A DNA stretch of 64,000 bases from contig NW_026251399.1 of assembly GCF_025118155.1 (NCBI RefSeq), positions 496,001-560,000 on the forward strand. Direction: 5' to 3'. The notes beneath the pieces were generated by a model. It did not search any database. It was not told the origin of the DNA and worked only from the letters and a program-made list of their open reading frames with translations. Made by a program: the position numbers and the translations under genes. Of this stretch, positions 1 to 15,500 are shown one piece after another. Within the stretch, counting starts at the first letter, position 1, and every line of letters begins with the position of its first letter. This DNA comes from Cokeromyces recurvatus. Taxonomy: Eukaryota; Mucoromycota; Mucoromycetes; Mucorales; Mucoraceae.

Positions 1-948
1 TACAGGTACAAGAGTATCACAAGTACAAAATTGTATCCTTGTGCCAAGATATTAGGAAAAAAACTGTATTGTAGGTCTTTTAATTCACACCTTAGATTGT
101 TATATTATAATGAAATTTTTGGTTATATTTAAGACCTGACAATCATCACTCTAGCTTTGGTTTAATTAATCCAAGGTAAAAATATTTTAAACCATGACTA
201 AAGTCATTTTAACTATCACTTGGCTAGACTATAGTCATTTTATATACCCCCTTCTTTATTTTAACTATTTATTTGAGACTATTTACATTGAGTAAGTAGC
301 TTAGCATTTATACATGTAGACTTTATAAGCTTTACTCTTCTACGATTTATATATTAAAGGACATGCAAAAGCTAAGCTATCTTATTACATAATAATTTTT
401 CCCTAAAATCTTTAAAAAAAAATATCTTTAAAATTGTACAAAGAGAATGTGTTAATTAAATGCCTAAAGTGCTTGTTTCCAACAAGAACAAATGTTTGCA
501 TCCTGATTTATTCATTAGTAAATTTTTTCTATTATCTCTACAATTCTAATCAAATGTTTATCATTGAAAATAAGACTTTTTGTCTCTACAGCATCAATGA
601 AATACTGGTGTATATCCTCTTCCCCTTATTATTATTATTTATTTTTCACTTGTAATCACCGTTTTACGTATGCATGATATCTATAGGATAGGTCAAGCTC
701 AACATGATTTACCGGAATATAAACTAGACCATTCAGGCGTCTATTTTGTGTGTGTGTTTTTCCTTTGGCTATGTATTACGTTAAATTGTCTCTTGTCCTA
801 TTAAATAATATATGATTTTGTTTTTGCAATTGGTTATTATCGTGTTTTTTTTTTCTTTTTCCTTTTAAAAAAGTATTTACTGGCTACTATTATCATAAAT
901 GATTGTACAATTAGATAATGTTATGTGCTATAATACTATTTCCCTTTC

Positions 949-989
<41 letters not shown>

Positions 990-1059
990 CCGCTAAGAAG
1001 GGGCAGATAGAGACAGGGTTGAAACAAAGAATTCGATTGTTTTGCACTTTATTGAAACC
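1..1059. other. Intergenic, no gene seen
   Basis: AT-rich sequence without a convincing reading frame; the short frame near 434-655 begins at TTG and is low-complexity. A run of 37 A at 950-986 lies about 75 bp upstream of the leucyl-tRNA synthetase start and may act as a nucleosome-excluding promoter tract (inference). Confidence 0.7.
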
Positions 1060-4694
<3,635 letters not shown>

Positions 4695-4713
4695 ATAAAA
4701 GGAAAAAAAAGAT

Positions 4714-5552
4714 CTAGATTGTATAAATTTTATCCAAAAAAGCATATTTTGATTTCTTAATAGTCTGTCTTGATGTGCTAGAAGAAGTAGAGGATCTGAG
4801 TAGATGAATATGAGTAGTATATTTTTTGATAAGCTGTGTAATGATTCCTAAATATGTATATATATAATTAGTTAGGCTTCTATTTACTATTTCATACAAA
4901 AAAATATATATATACCATAAAACCAATAAAGATGTAAAGGAAATACAACAATAGCAACAAGCCATAATATCTCTAATCGATGACTCTTCTTCAAGGCAAC
5001 AATCATGGATGCATGAAACACTAATCGTAATATGAAAAAGGTAAAAGCAAATAGAATATCACAACGCAAATTTCCTCGCATTGAGCCTAGGGCCAAAATT
5101 AAGGTTGGTAATTCTAGTAAACAGTTGGCTGTAAAAAATGAAGCTGAACGCCATCTTAAGAGCCAGAATAGAATACAAATATAAAGCGGATGATGAATCC
5201 ACCCTGTTAATATCGTGATACGGTTTCGATAATAAACGGATCCCAGTAATAAGTCTAAGGCTAAATAGCTAATGAAGAAACAAGTAATAGTGGTATGTAT
5301 AAAGGAATCAGTACTTAATCGACTCATATCCCATCCAGATTTCCAAAACATGATAAAGTACGGAATTGAGACGAAAGTACAAACAAAGCTACTGGCGAGG
5401 GTTAAGATCCAGCTAATCTGCTTTTCAGTTTTTGCAAAACCACTTTTAATGCAGTAAAAGAAAAACCCAACCAGAGTACTAAAACTAATAAAGAATGCGA
5501 AGGGAACTACAGGTTGACTTAGAACTTGAATTAAAGTGAGTTTTATTACCAT
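4714..5552 (-). CDS. TLC-domain multi-pass membrane protein
   Basis: Two exons (4916-5552 and 4714-4847, intron 4848-4915) give 256 residues. The splice joins ...HLYWFYG in frame to IITQLIKKY. About seven hydrophobic segments are visible. The segment SYLALDLLLG...GWIHHPLYICILFW resembles the conserved core of TRAM/LAG1/CLN8 (TLC) proteins. Members act in ER or endosomal lipid metabolism or sensing. The Lag1 catalytic HD dyad is not evident, so this is more likely a TLCD/TMEM56-type protein than a ceramide synthase. The C-terminus is Ser/Thr/Lys-rich and cytosol-like. The start ATG lies about 90 bp from a 40-nt A/T homopolymer at 5642-5681. Confidence 0.72.
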
Positions 5553-5640
5553 TATTGAAAATAAATAGAATAGAAAGAATTAATAAGTTGATCAGCACTT
5601 TATATAGGCTTCTTTTATAGCCATGAATATATGTAGCTGC

Positions 5641-5683
<43 letters not shown>

Positions 5684-6256
5684 AAATGCGAGGGTATACT
5701 TCTGCAGAAAAGGGAGTAAACAGAACAGAATTGAATCATCATTGTTTATGAACCCCACCTCCTTTTTTCATGATTGAACCCATAACATCTTATGTATACA
5801 CGGCCTGTTAAAAGAAAACAACAATGCTAATTAGGAGATATAAAAACCTGTTCAAGTGGCAAATAATAATTGACAAGAAAATGAATATATCGTCGATCAT
5901 TCTATTATCATTAATTCCTTTTAGCTTTACCTTCTTTTTTTTTCCTTTGTTAAAAAAAAAAGAATGTATGATAAACATGAGAATGCTAATTTTTATATTA
6001 ATGTTAATCATTGACATATATTCAGCATAGATATAACTATTATATATATATATATATATATATTCTTAATGTAATCTTGCTCCTATTAATAATAGTTTCT
6101 CTTCCCCTTATATTTGAACTCTCTTTTTTTTTTTTTTCTTTCCACATCTTTCTATAAATCCCTTACTTTTAATCAATACTTCTTTCTCATATATTTATGT
6201 ATATATACATATAAAAAGCCCCTTGAAAGTAAGATTACAAAATTCCAAGATTTTAT
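5553..6256. repeat. Intergenic with 40-nt A tract and TA repeats
   Basis: Spacer between the TLC gene start and the end of the molybdenum cofactor gene. It contains a 40-nt A run at 5642-5681, a (TA)n stretch near 6041-6062 and a T-rich stretch at 6124-6140. The short frames on both strands here are low-complexity and show no family resemblance. Confidence 0.7.
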
Positions 6257-8487
6257 TTAATTAAGGTTTCCAATCAAAATACATGGTACTTTGGTTCCTT
6301 CAACAATTTTATTCATGTCAGGAGTTGCCATGGGTAATTGCAACAGACCATTTGCCTCGGCCATACTCATCATACGACTACTTTGTTGTTTTCCTGTAGA
6401 CTCAGCTACTAATTGACCTTCAGCATTCATAGAGATATGTACACGCTGGAATTCAGGACGGGGATCGAGTTGAATTGAATAATTGACTTCAATAGGTATA
6501 ACCAAATTCTCTGGCTTATTCCAGCCTGCCATGCGTCGTAATGCAGGCAAGACGAACAGATAAAAGCTCACAGTTGAAGAGACAGGATTACCGGGTAATG
6601 CAAATATTAACTTGGAGGAACGAGAATGAGGAATAGTAGCAAATGTAGTGGGTTTTCCGGGCTTCATCATAACGCGGCCAAAATGAATTGTAGCATTCAA
6701 CTTTTGTTCCAAAATGGGTTTTATAAAATCTGCCTCACCCATCGAAACACCTCCTGTAGTGATCAAGACGTCTACCTTTTCAACTGCATCTTGAAGATGT
6801 TCAATAATCTCATCCACTTTGTCGTTCATAATACCTAAATCAACAGCTTCAAAACCAGCGGATTGTACAGCTGCTAAAAGTGTCATACGATTTGTATCCC
6901 GAATTTGACCTGGCTTTAGTGTATTCGTTTGAAGATGATCCATAACTTCATTACCAGAGGATAAAATACCAATGCGAGGCTTTCGGTAGACTTTAACATG
7001 TCGAACGCCAACAGAGGCCAAAAGACCTAATTCGTTGCAGCCAATACGTTGACCACGCTTAGCAACTATCTGTCCAAGAGGACAGTCGAAGCCTATTTCA
7101 CGGATATTTTCACCAGGATGGGCTTTAGTAAGAATCTGAACTTCGAGTTCTTCATCACCTGAAGGAGTTGTCTTGACGAGAGTAGTATCCTCTACCATAA
7201 TAACAGCATTAGCTCCTTCAGGGACCATACCACCTGTAGCAACACGAGCGATTTTTCCTTTACTCAATACCTTGGTAGGCTCATCATTGGTTTGAGCAAG
7301 TGAAACGGATTCAATTGGATAAACACCTGGTCCATCTTCCACTACAAGAAAAACCAAACAGACAAACGATATTTAGCAAATTTGAATTATTTAATATGAA
7401 TATAAGATAGTTACCATGCACAGCATAACCATCTACAGTAGAAGCACGATATCCTGGTACAGGCTCAAGAGCTTGTACGTCTTCAGCAAGTACATAACCA
7501 ATTAAAAACTGAGATACAGGAGTTGTGATTACGTTAAGTGGTGTTGAATGCTTAGCAATAATTTCATGTGCTTTTTCTACAGAAATCAAAGGATAAGGTG
7601 AAGAACGAGCACGTCCTGAGACTAAATGAGGATAAGAAAACAAAATATATATAGATATTTATTATAATTGTTATAAATGTCATTAAATTGTTTAAAAATT
7701 TACCAGGCGTATTTAATGAAGCAGAGGATCCAGTTTGACTTGGATGACCCTCTCTATCGTGTCGATGAATACAAGTATGATGATGATGGAAGTTACTAGT
7801 AGCTGATTCCTTTGAACTATCATCTGTTTGCTGGTTTTGTATCTTATTATGCATCTTTTTCACAGAGCGACCCAATAACAAATCAAGAGCATGAGGTAAA
7901 ACCTTTAAAACTGCGTCCATATTCTCTTTACATGCCTTCGGGCTTCCTGGTAAGGTAATAATAAAAGATTTGCCACGAATACCTGAAACAGGACGCGAAA
8001 GAGCCGCAAAAGGTGTCACCGTTAAAGAGGCTTGTAGCAGAAGATGTGTAATACCATTTGTTTCCTTTGTCAAAAGAGGTTTAATTGCTTCAGGAGTAAC
8101 GTCTCTTTCTGAAAAGCCGGTACCACCTGTCAAAATAATGACATTAAGTGATTCTTGGTCCGACCAAGATTCAACTATTTTACGAATGTCATGAATTTCG
8201 TCTGGTACAATGGCTTGTTTTTTAACGATATACTTGGCTTCTGTCATCATTTCCTTTAATAAAGGACCGCTTTTATCGTGAGAGTTATCTTTCGAAGCAG
8301 TATCACTAACTATATGAAAAGAATGGAATTTAATTCATTTTAATGGCAAAAGCAGAATGAGAATTACTTACCTGTTATTATGCCAACTGTATATGGTTCT
8401 GTACATTACATATAAGATAGGGGAAAAAAAAAGAATAGATAAGTATTATAAATGGTAAAATAGCTGTAATAATTCTTTACCCGCCAT
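6257..8487 (-). CDS. cnxE: Gephyrin-type molybdenum cofactor protein (MogA-MoeA fusion)
   Basis: Catalyses the last steps of molybdenum cofactor synthesis: adenylylation of molybdopterin (MogA/G domain) and molybdate insertion (MoeA/E domain). Five exons (8481-8487, 8372-8398, 7704-8309, 7415-7621, 6257-7341) give 643 residues; the first coding exon is only 7 nt. The spliced N-terminus reads MAEPYTVGIITVSDTASK. The G domain continues with LTGGTGFSERDVTPEA and LPGSPKA. A His/Ser-rich linker (FHHHHTCIHRHD) leads to the E domain, which has VDGYAVHG, TGGVSMGEADF, MKPGKP and LPGNPVS. The G-then-E order is that of mammalian gephyrin; plant Cnx1 is E-then-G. The start lies 178 bp from the divergent SRPBCC-like gene. 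The protein predicts that the organism uses molybdoenzymes such as nitrate reductase or sulfite oxidase (inference). Confidence 0.93.
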
Positions 8488-8665
8488 CTTTATAATAATT
8501 AATAATAAAAAAAAGAAAAAGAAAAAAATGCGCAAAAATCGGCAGTAAAATACCATTTATGTATTTATTCATTTTTTTTTTAAAAAAAAAAAATTTTAAT
8601 TTTAATTTCACTTTATTTCACTTTTTTTTTTTTTTTTGTTTTCTTTCTTTCTTGGTAAATTAATA

Positions 8666-9439
8666 ATGATTAGCACATTTACAATAATTATAATTAGCTT
8701 GATTTTAATACCAACAATACCACTTTTATTATATGCTATTGGACTTTTATTACCCTCAAGCCATACCATTAGTCGTTCAGCAAAATATAATACTACAGCT
8801 GAGATCCTTTGGGCTATTTTAACAAGTGTTGAAGATTATCCTGCTTGGCGTTCAAATATTGATCGAGTAACTGTTCGTAGAGATGAATTTGAAGATGAAC
8901 TTAACAAATATGATGATAGCCATCGACTGACGTTTGTGGAATATACCAAAAAAGATCGCCGTACAGTAGTAATGCATATTGAACAGACATATGCAAAAAA
9001 ATTGTTACGGGTTTTGGAAGAAAGGCCGTATATTGCTCCAGGAGAACAAGTACCTCAAAAGAATTCTACTTTTACTGGCTCTTGGACATTTACACTTGAA
9101 CCTGTTGAAGGGGAGAGAGCAGTTATATTGAAGATTACAGAACAAGGCGTGATTAAAAAGCCTATGGTTCGAGTTTCTCATCGATTATTCTTTGGCTATC
9201 ATCGTCGAATTGATCGTTTTCTTAAGGATTTAACAAAAGAAGTCGACTTGGGAATCCTTGACAAGTTAGAGGAAGAAGAAAGAAAAAACCAAGAAGTAGA
9301 GACAATTCAAGAAGAAGATGAATATGAGGAAAGACCTGACGAAAGCATGATTCAATCGTCTGTTACAGCACCTTTATTAAATGATCATATGACAGAGTCA
9401 AAATTACTTGATAAAGAATGGGAGATAATTAAAGATTAA
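8666..9439 (+). CDS. Membrane-anchored SRPBCC/START-like protein
   Basis: Intronless 257-residue protein. The first 30 residues form a strongly hydrophobic segment (STFTIIIISLILIPTIPLLL), likely a signal anchor. Residues about 35-190 have the pattern of a polyketide-cyclase/SRPBCC fold, with the start AEILWAILTSVEDYPAWRSN resembling many members. The tail is acidic and probably disordered. The family binds hydrophobic ligands; no substrate can be inferred. An upstream TTG would add ten residues, but the ATG at 8666 is preferred. The stop is 30 bp from the stop of the convergent RNA methyltransferase gene, so the 3' untranslated regions very probably overlap. Confidence 0.7.
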   Translation: MISTFTIIIISLILIPTIPLLLYAIGLLLPSSHTISRSAKYNTTAEILWAILTSVEDYPAWRSNIDRVTVRRDEFEDELNKYDDSHRLTFVEYTKKDRRTVVMHIEQTYAKKLLRVLEERPYIAPGEQVPQKNSTFTGSWTFTLEPVEGERAVILKITEQGVIKKPMVRVSHRLFFGYHRRIDRFLKDLTKEVDLGILDKLEEEERKNQEVETIQEEDEYEERPDESMIQSSVTAPLLNDHMTESKLLDKEWEIIKD

Positions 9440-9469
9440 AAAAAAAATACATATATAAAAACACATATA

Positions 9470-10837
9470 TTATTCTTTTTTAAAACGTGCAACGAAAAAG
9501 CCACTTGTATTGCTTTGAATAGGATCAAATCTTATACAAAATGTTTCTATTTCCTTTTGTAATTCATGATGTATAATTTGCTGTTTGATTTTTGCTGGTT
9601 TTATATTAAACTTTGGAATCTTTTCCAGTTTTGCAGTTTTAAACTTATTTAAAAACCAGGCTACATTTTCCTCGTTTTGTTGAATAGAGAGCGAACACGT
9701 ACTATAAATCATAATGCCACCTTTTTTTAACATATTCCATCCTTGTTGCATTAAATTGCGCTAATATTGTAGTAAGATGCATAAGTAGCTGTCCTATAAA
9801 AGATGATTGCCTATTTATTTTACCTGTAAATTAGCGACTGTTGCTAGCCTTGTTGGATCCATAAAATTCTTTTCAAAGGCATCCCAACCCCAATTTTGAT
9901 ACTACTTCTTTATATTAAAAAAACAAAAAAAAAAAAAGATAAATTTCATTTATTTATTCTTTATTACCTTTAAAATGTGCAATATACTCCCATCATGAGT
10001 ACATTCAGCATCCACTAAAACTTTATCATAAAGTGCATCAGTATTAGTTTGACTATCAAATCGAAGTAATTTAGATGCCCAAAAAGGCTTTTGTACTAAG
10101 TCCATTTTTTGTCGTTTTGCTGTCTCATTGACTGTAGTAATTACTCTACTACCTAATCGGGAAGGGGGCGGCACAGAAAATGTTGTTCCATCTGCTTCAA
10201 ATAAACGCACTTTTTCACCTACTTTATATTTTTTCAAAAGGGATCTACAAGTTGCTAATCGATGTTGAGCAATATCAACACCTGTGGCTGTACCGAGGCC
10301 ATCTCGACCAAGCAAATTGGCAATCATACATAATTTAGCACCAGGTGCACAACATAAATCAAGCACTTGATCATCCTCTGAGATATCTAATGCCTGGACA
10401 GCAATAGCAGAACTAAGATCAATTCCAAAGATAGCATGATCTTTATAACTTTTATATATAAAAAAAAAAAAGATTAAATTCTTTCCACCAAAGTCGATGA
10501 AAGAAAGAAAGAAAGAAAAAACTTACGCTGGCAAGTCTGAAATACGCTTGTTTATATTTGATAATTGAATACTAAAAAAATTATCCAAACCATCAACAGC
10601 ATTAACCTCATTAGTTTGTAGCTGTTCTTTTAAATCGTCTATTGTAGGGCGCTTATCAAGAGGTAGATGAGTATTGATTCGTACATAACGTGGTAGGTTG
10701 GTAACTGTATAAATTTGAGGATCGATTGAATTATCTTGAAGAAATTTTTGAAAGGAAGTTGGAAGTTGATTTATATTAAATTCAGATGTTTTAACTTTTG
10801 ATTCATCAATTTTGTCTGGATAATCATTGTTTGACAT
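9470..10837 (-). CDS. RsmB/NOP2-type RNA cytosine-5 methyltransferase
   Basis: Four exons (10527-10837, 9968-10448, 9824-9901, 9470-9760) encode 386 residues. The SAM-binding motif is LDLCCAPGAKLCMIANLLG. Motif IV reads VLVDAECTHDGS, with the catalytic-region Cys. Motif VI is YSTCSLSIQQNEENV with the second conserved Cys. This is the NSUN/RCMT family, which methylates C5 of cytosine in rRNA or tRNA. The DAEC form instead of the usual DAPC sets it apart from NSUN2 and NOP2; I associate it with the plant NOP2C-like branch from memory, without a search. The ATG at 10837 is preferred over a TTG ten codons upstream. Substrate RNA is unknown. Confidence 0.85.
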
Positions 10838-11895
10838 TAGGAGAAAACATGCAGATCTAAAAAACAAAAAAAAATAAAAAATAAAAAATTAAAAAATTAA
10901 AATAAACAAATCAAAATGAAGAAAGGAAATTCATTGGCAGAAGAACTAAGACAGTAATATTTTTTGTATTGCTTCACACAATAATACTTGTTTATGCAAT
11001 TCTTTATTTTGATATAAAAAGATGCTTTTGTTAGTAATAACAGTATTATGCTAAGTTTTGATATATTTAACAAAGATGTACATTCTCTCTTGGTTGGAGT
11101 AACCTACGATATTGGTTAAATAGTATTGATTTATCGTAATTGTTTATACATGACACATTAGTGCACTTTCTACAAGACTCAATTAAACCACGTCATCATC
11201 ATACTTTCAACATTACAACAAAACTAACAATAAACATTTGTCTTTAATTCCCTGCTACAACGCCTTGAATCAGGAACAACGGATATTCCTTATAATTTGA
11301 ATAATCATTTAGAAAAGCTGTTTTTTAAACTATAATTTTTGAAAATGGTCTGTTTCCTTCTAGTTCATCATGTTTGGTAATAATTCTCCTATTAGTTTTG
11401 ATCCTGTCCCTGATATACCTGCTTATATATACATATAAATATATATGTTTATGTATTGGCTCAGGTAATAGTTAATAGAGAATATTTCCTATACTTTTTT
11501 CTTTCAAGAATTATATCAGAGAAGCCTAAAATTCCATAACAATTTTTATCTTCTTCTTTGTCTTTGCAATAATATACTTCATCTCTTTTTACTGCTATTG
11601 AATGTATAGACAGCTCTCTATAAAAATCATTTGGGTTATGTTTTCAGATAGGGGAACAGGCTAGTTCATAAAACTTTATTAATTATTTAAGAAAACTGAT
11701 CTGTCTGGAATAAGCAAGTCACATCACTTTTTGTTACTGGTTTTGGAAACTCATCTGTTACTACTTTAACTGATATTAAAGAAGTCCAAATTATTGGCTG
11801 TAAACTAAGACATTCTTATATCTCAGTGAGTCATCTACTATATAAGTTTGAAGGTACAATAAAAAGCTTTTTTTTTTTTTTTGTACTTTTCAATC
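10838..11895. other. Divergent intergenic region, no gene seen
   Basis: About 1 kb of AT-rich DNA between two divergent genes (the RNA methyltransferase on minus, the GNAT gene on plus). No reading frame or RNA gene is recognisable. A 17-18 nt T tract ends just before the GNAT start. Confidence 0.65.
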
Positions 11896-12444
11896 ATGGT
11901 AAAGTATTTCAATACGACAATCACTAAATTAAAGGTTCCAGATGAAATTAGTAGAGCACATGCGGTTCGTTATCAAGTGTTTGTACTTGAACAAGGATAT
12001 ACTGTAGAAATTGATAGAGACAAGTAAAGCTCTTTTTTTTTTTTTTGTAAATTTAAAACGGACACTAAATTGAAATGTATATTTAGTAATGACGAAAAAT
12101 GTCATCTTTGGATAGCTACATGTGATAAAGAGAATGATGATGGAACAGTCGAGCATAATGTAGATGTAGGCACAGTTCGCTTATGGCCAAAAGAAGGAGG
12201 TGTAGCAAAATTAGGTCGTATAGCTGTTTTGTCCTCTGCTCGTGGGTTATCTATTGGACGAAAACTGTGCGAAACTTTTATTGAATACTGCAAAAACAAC
12301 GGTTTTCATACAATTGTTTTAAATTCACAGATTGGTAGACGTGGATTTTATGAAAAGATAGGATTTAGAGTGGAGGAAGGTGATGATGATATCTTTGATG
12401 ATTCTGGCACTCCTCATGTACGCATGTGGATGCGCAACTTGTAA
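11896..12444 (+). CDS. GNAT-family N-acetyltransferase
   Basis: Two exons (11896-12023, 12087-12444) give 161 residues. The N-terminal part (AHAVRYQVFVLEQGYTVEIDRD) resembles the ElaA/YjcF group of GNAT proteins. The acetyl-CoA motif A is seen as LGRIAVLSSARGLSIGRKLC. The end, NSQIGRRGFYEKIGFRVEEG, is typical of motif B. The substrate cannot be predicted. The splice joins ...EIDRD to NNDEKCHLW in frame, whereas reading through gives an early stop. The gene converges on CHL1 with 129 bp between stops. Confidence 0.85.
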
Positions 12445-12573
12445 CAAGTTTATTATTGAATGTCTTTTACGTTTACATCATAGTGTACTAGACTAATTTT
12501 CTTGTATTAGTAAATAGAAGTTTTTTTATTTTAATGATATACATATTTATATAATGCTTGTAGTTTATGATAA

Positions 12574-15500
12574 TCATTTTGTTTTGTTTTGTTTCTCTCT
12601 AAAAAACTTTGAAGTTTTGCTCATAATTAAGCCAAATTTTTCGACACGCTCAACATCTTGACCGATCCACTTTGGTAGCTTCTTAAGGATACGATGTGTA
12701 GCGTATCTTTTATCTAACAAAATAATGACAGAATAGTCATTTCTATGACGAATTGCTCGACCTATAGATTGATTCACGCCACGCATACATAAATTTTCAT
12801 AATATTCTTTTCCAGCATTTGGCATAACATTAGACTATACAATAGATGTTATAAATTAATAAAATTAAAAAAAAGAAAAGAAAAGAAATAGACATACTGA
12901 ATGCTCTTGAGCATATTTTATCTTTTCAATCAATTCTATGGATCCTCTGTTTGCAAAGGGTAAACCTATCATGATAACACCTCTAATATATGTATAGGGC
13001 TCCTTTTTAGTTCTATACAATATGCTATACTTTTATCAATTATATACCTTCCCAGTCTGTCAGAAAAGTTAATACCTTCTGACATTTTACCATTAACAAC
13101 ACATAATAACAGCGCACCCATACTATTATCAGTTGAATCGATTTGTAAAGCATAATCACGCAATGTTGATTCCACTCTATTACTTTCTTTAGGTTCCTTG
13201 AAAATCTTTTTTCTTCTTTCTATTCGCTCTAATATATTACCACTTTCCTTTGTTGCCCATCGATTGTACACTTGTTCTAAATAAGTAAAACTTGGGAAAA
13301 AGCAGACTACACCATCAGGAATAACATTACATAGATTTGCAATAGCCTGTCCTACTTCATCCATCTATTTTAAGGATATGTTTAATTAAACTACTTTCAT
13401 TTGCTAAATATTTACATACTAATTTAACGTCTTGTCGAGAGTCAAAGTTAAATAGTAGTTCTCTTCCTCCAGGACCTTGTTCTAAAGTCATAGTAGATAA
13501 ATTCGAAGGTGGTATGATGTGGCCACAAGAGAAATGTACAATTCTATCTTTTGGAACTGACGGGAAAAGATGATTTAGAAAATCCGAAATCTATTCAAAC
13601 AAAATGTTTAATTTTTTCTTTCTTTAACATGCATACACACACACACACACACACACACTTATATACTAACAGGTTCCATCGTGCCACCTGCCAAAACAAT
13701 ACTTTTGGCTTCTTCTACAATTGGTTTGAATGCGTCCGCTGGATTCAATAACATATATTTGATCGAGACGCCAGGATTTTCTGCGTTACCAAAACTTGTA
13801 ATTATTCGACCATTCTTATCAGGGTTTGTTAATGCCATAAAAAAAGATTCAATTTGAGTAAGTGTTGAAGTAGATGAGATGAGTGATGATGAAGGAGGAA
13901 GTAAAGGTGCTTTAGGGTTCTTTAAACGTTCCTTTTGTCTTTCTTCTTCTTCCTTTTCTCTTGCTTTATCAATAAAACCATTTAACTTTCGTGAAAGACT
14001 GCTTACTTCCAAATAATGCTTGATCTTAAACATATTGATATGATCAATTGAGGAAGTATGAAGAAACTCATTGACTCCCATTACACTATCTTTTCGTTTA
14101 GATTCATCTTTTGGATTTAGGTGTTGAATTAAAATCTTTATAATATGTAGGATCTGTTTTATGTAAACTACATTTTTACCAGCTAGCCTGGATTTGTATT
14201 TTTGAATATATAAATTAAGCTGATTCCAGGCCAGCTGGATTTGGTACAAAGATAGAGATACAGTATATAACGAAGTGATGGTTTCCATTAAGTTGTGCGC
14301 TTCATCAATAATAACAATATTGTTCTTTAATGATATATTTAATGATTCTCTTGTACTAGTGTGTAAAAGATGTTGATAGGGCAAAACAATAAGCTAGAAT
14401 ATTAGAAAGTATAAGAGTTTATATTTCTTTTATTTTATTTTATTTTAAACCACTTACTCTAGCAGATTTGACAGTATATCTTGATCCATAATACGGACAA
14501 GTTTTAAGATTTTTGCCTATATTTACTAAATCTTCTATGTCTCTTACTTTAGCCTATGTACATATGTTCTGTTAAAAAGAAAATAAATCGTTTCATTTAA
14601 AATTATATCAAATAATTTACTAAAGAATGATCTCGAAACTCGTTCCATTTTGCCTTGTTATCCCAAGCTGGTAAATATTTACAAGGTCCCTTTTTAGATC
14701 CTATAATAATAAGTAAGTTTATTTTGAATAATAATTCCTTTTCCTTTCTCTCTCTCTCTTTTCACCTTTCTTTTGTAATTCAAGACAGACTTCATTTATC
14801 TTATTAACATCTTTTAGTTTTATAACATCTTCATTTATACATAACTGTTTTCTTGATGCAAGCGAGACTTCATAGATATCTTTAGCATAGACTGTTTTAT
14901 TAATTTCGTGTACAAATTGTGACAGTTGAGAATGAGTTCTGGATGCATAATAAATTTTTGTTTCCTGTTCCAACTCAGATTCTTCGTCTTCACTGTCCTC
15001 AGCATCGTCATATGACACAGACTTGCTCTTTGACTCTAATCTATAATAAATGATTAAATAAATAAAGATAAAACAAAGCACACTTACTTTGCTAATAATT
15101 CTTGTACTTCCTTTGATAAGTTGGAATTTGGATTTATACTTTTTTTTATCTTATTATAGCTTTTGTCTACAATCGCTCCCTCTTCTTCGCTTTCATAATC
15201 GTCAAGTAAAAACTCATCATCGTTAACTTCTTTACTGTCTGCGTTTCCTTTTATTCTTTTTTTATTCCTATCTTTTGTAGCCAGCTCAAACATCATTTGT
15301 TTTTCTTCAATTTCTCGTACACGATCTATGCGTTTTTTTAATTCAAGCTTTTTTCGTTCTAATTCCATTTTCTTTTTTTTACTAGCTGATTGACTTGACA
15401 ATGCAGTGATCCAATCAGGTTGATTAGCTTTTTTTTTAAAAAAAAAATAAAAAAAATAAAAAAAATAAAAGTAAATGATGTTAGATCTTTTGAATGGAAT

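Noticed and set aside
434..655. 73-residue frame at the left edge
   Set aside because: Starts with TTG, low-complexity and hydrophobic by AT bias; no family resemblance and no splice partner.
7970..8194. Plus-strand frame over the MogA domain
   Set aside because: Shadow of the minus-strand molybdenum cofactor gene, which has clear motifs.
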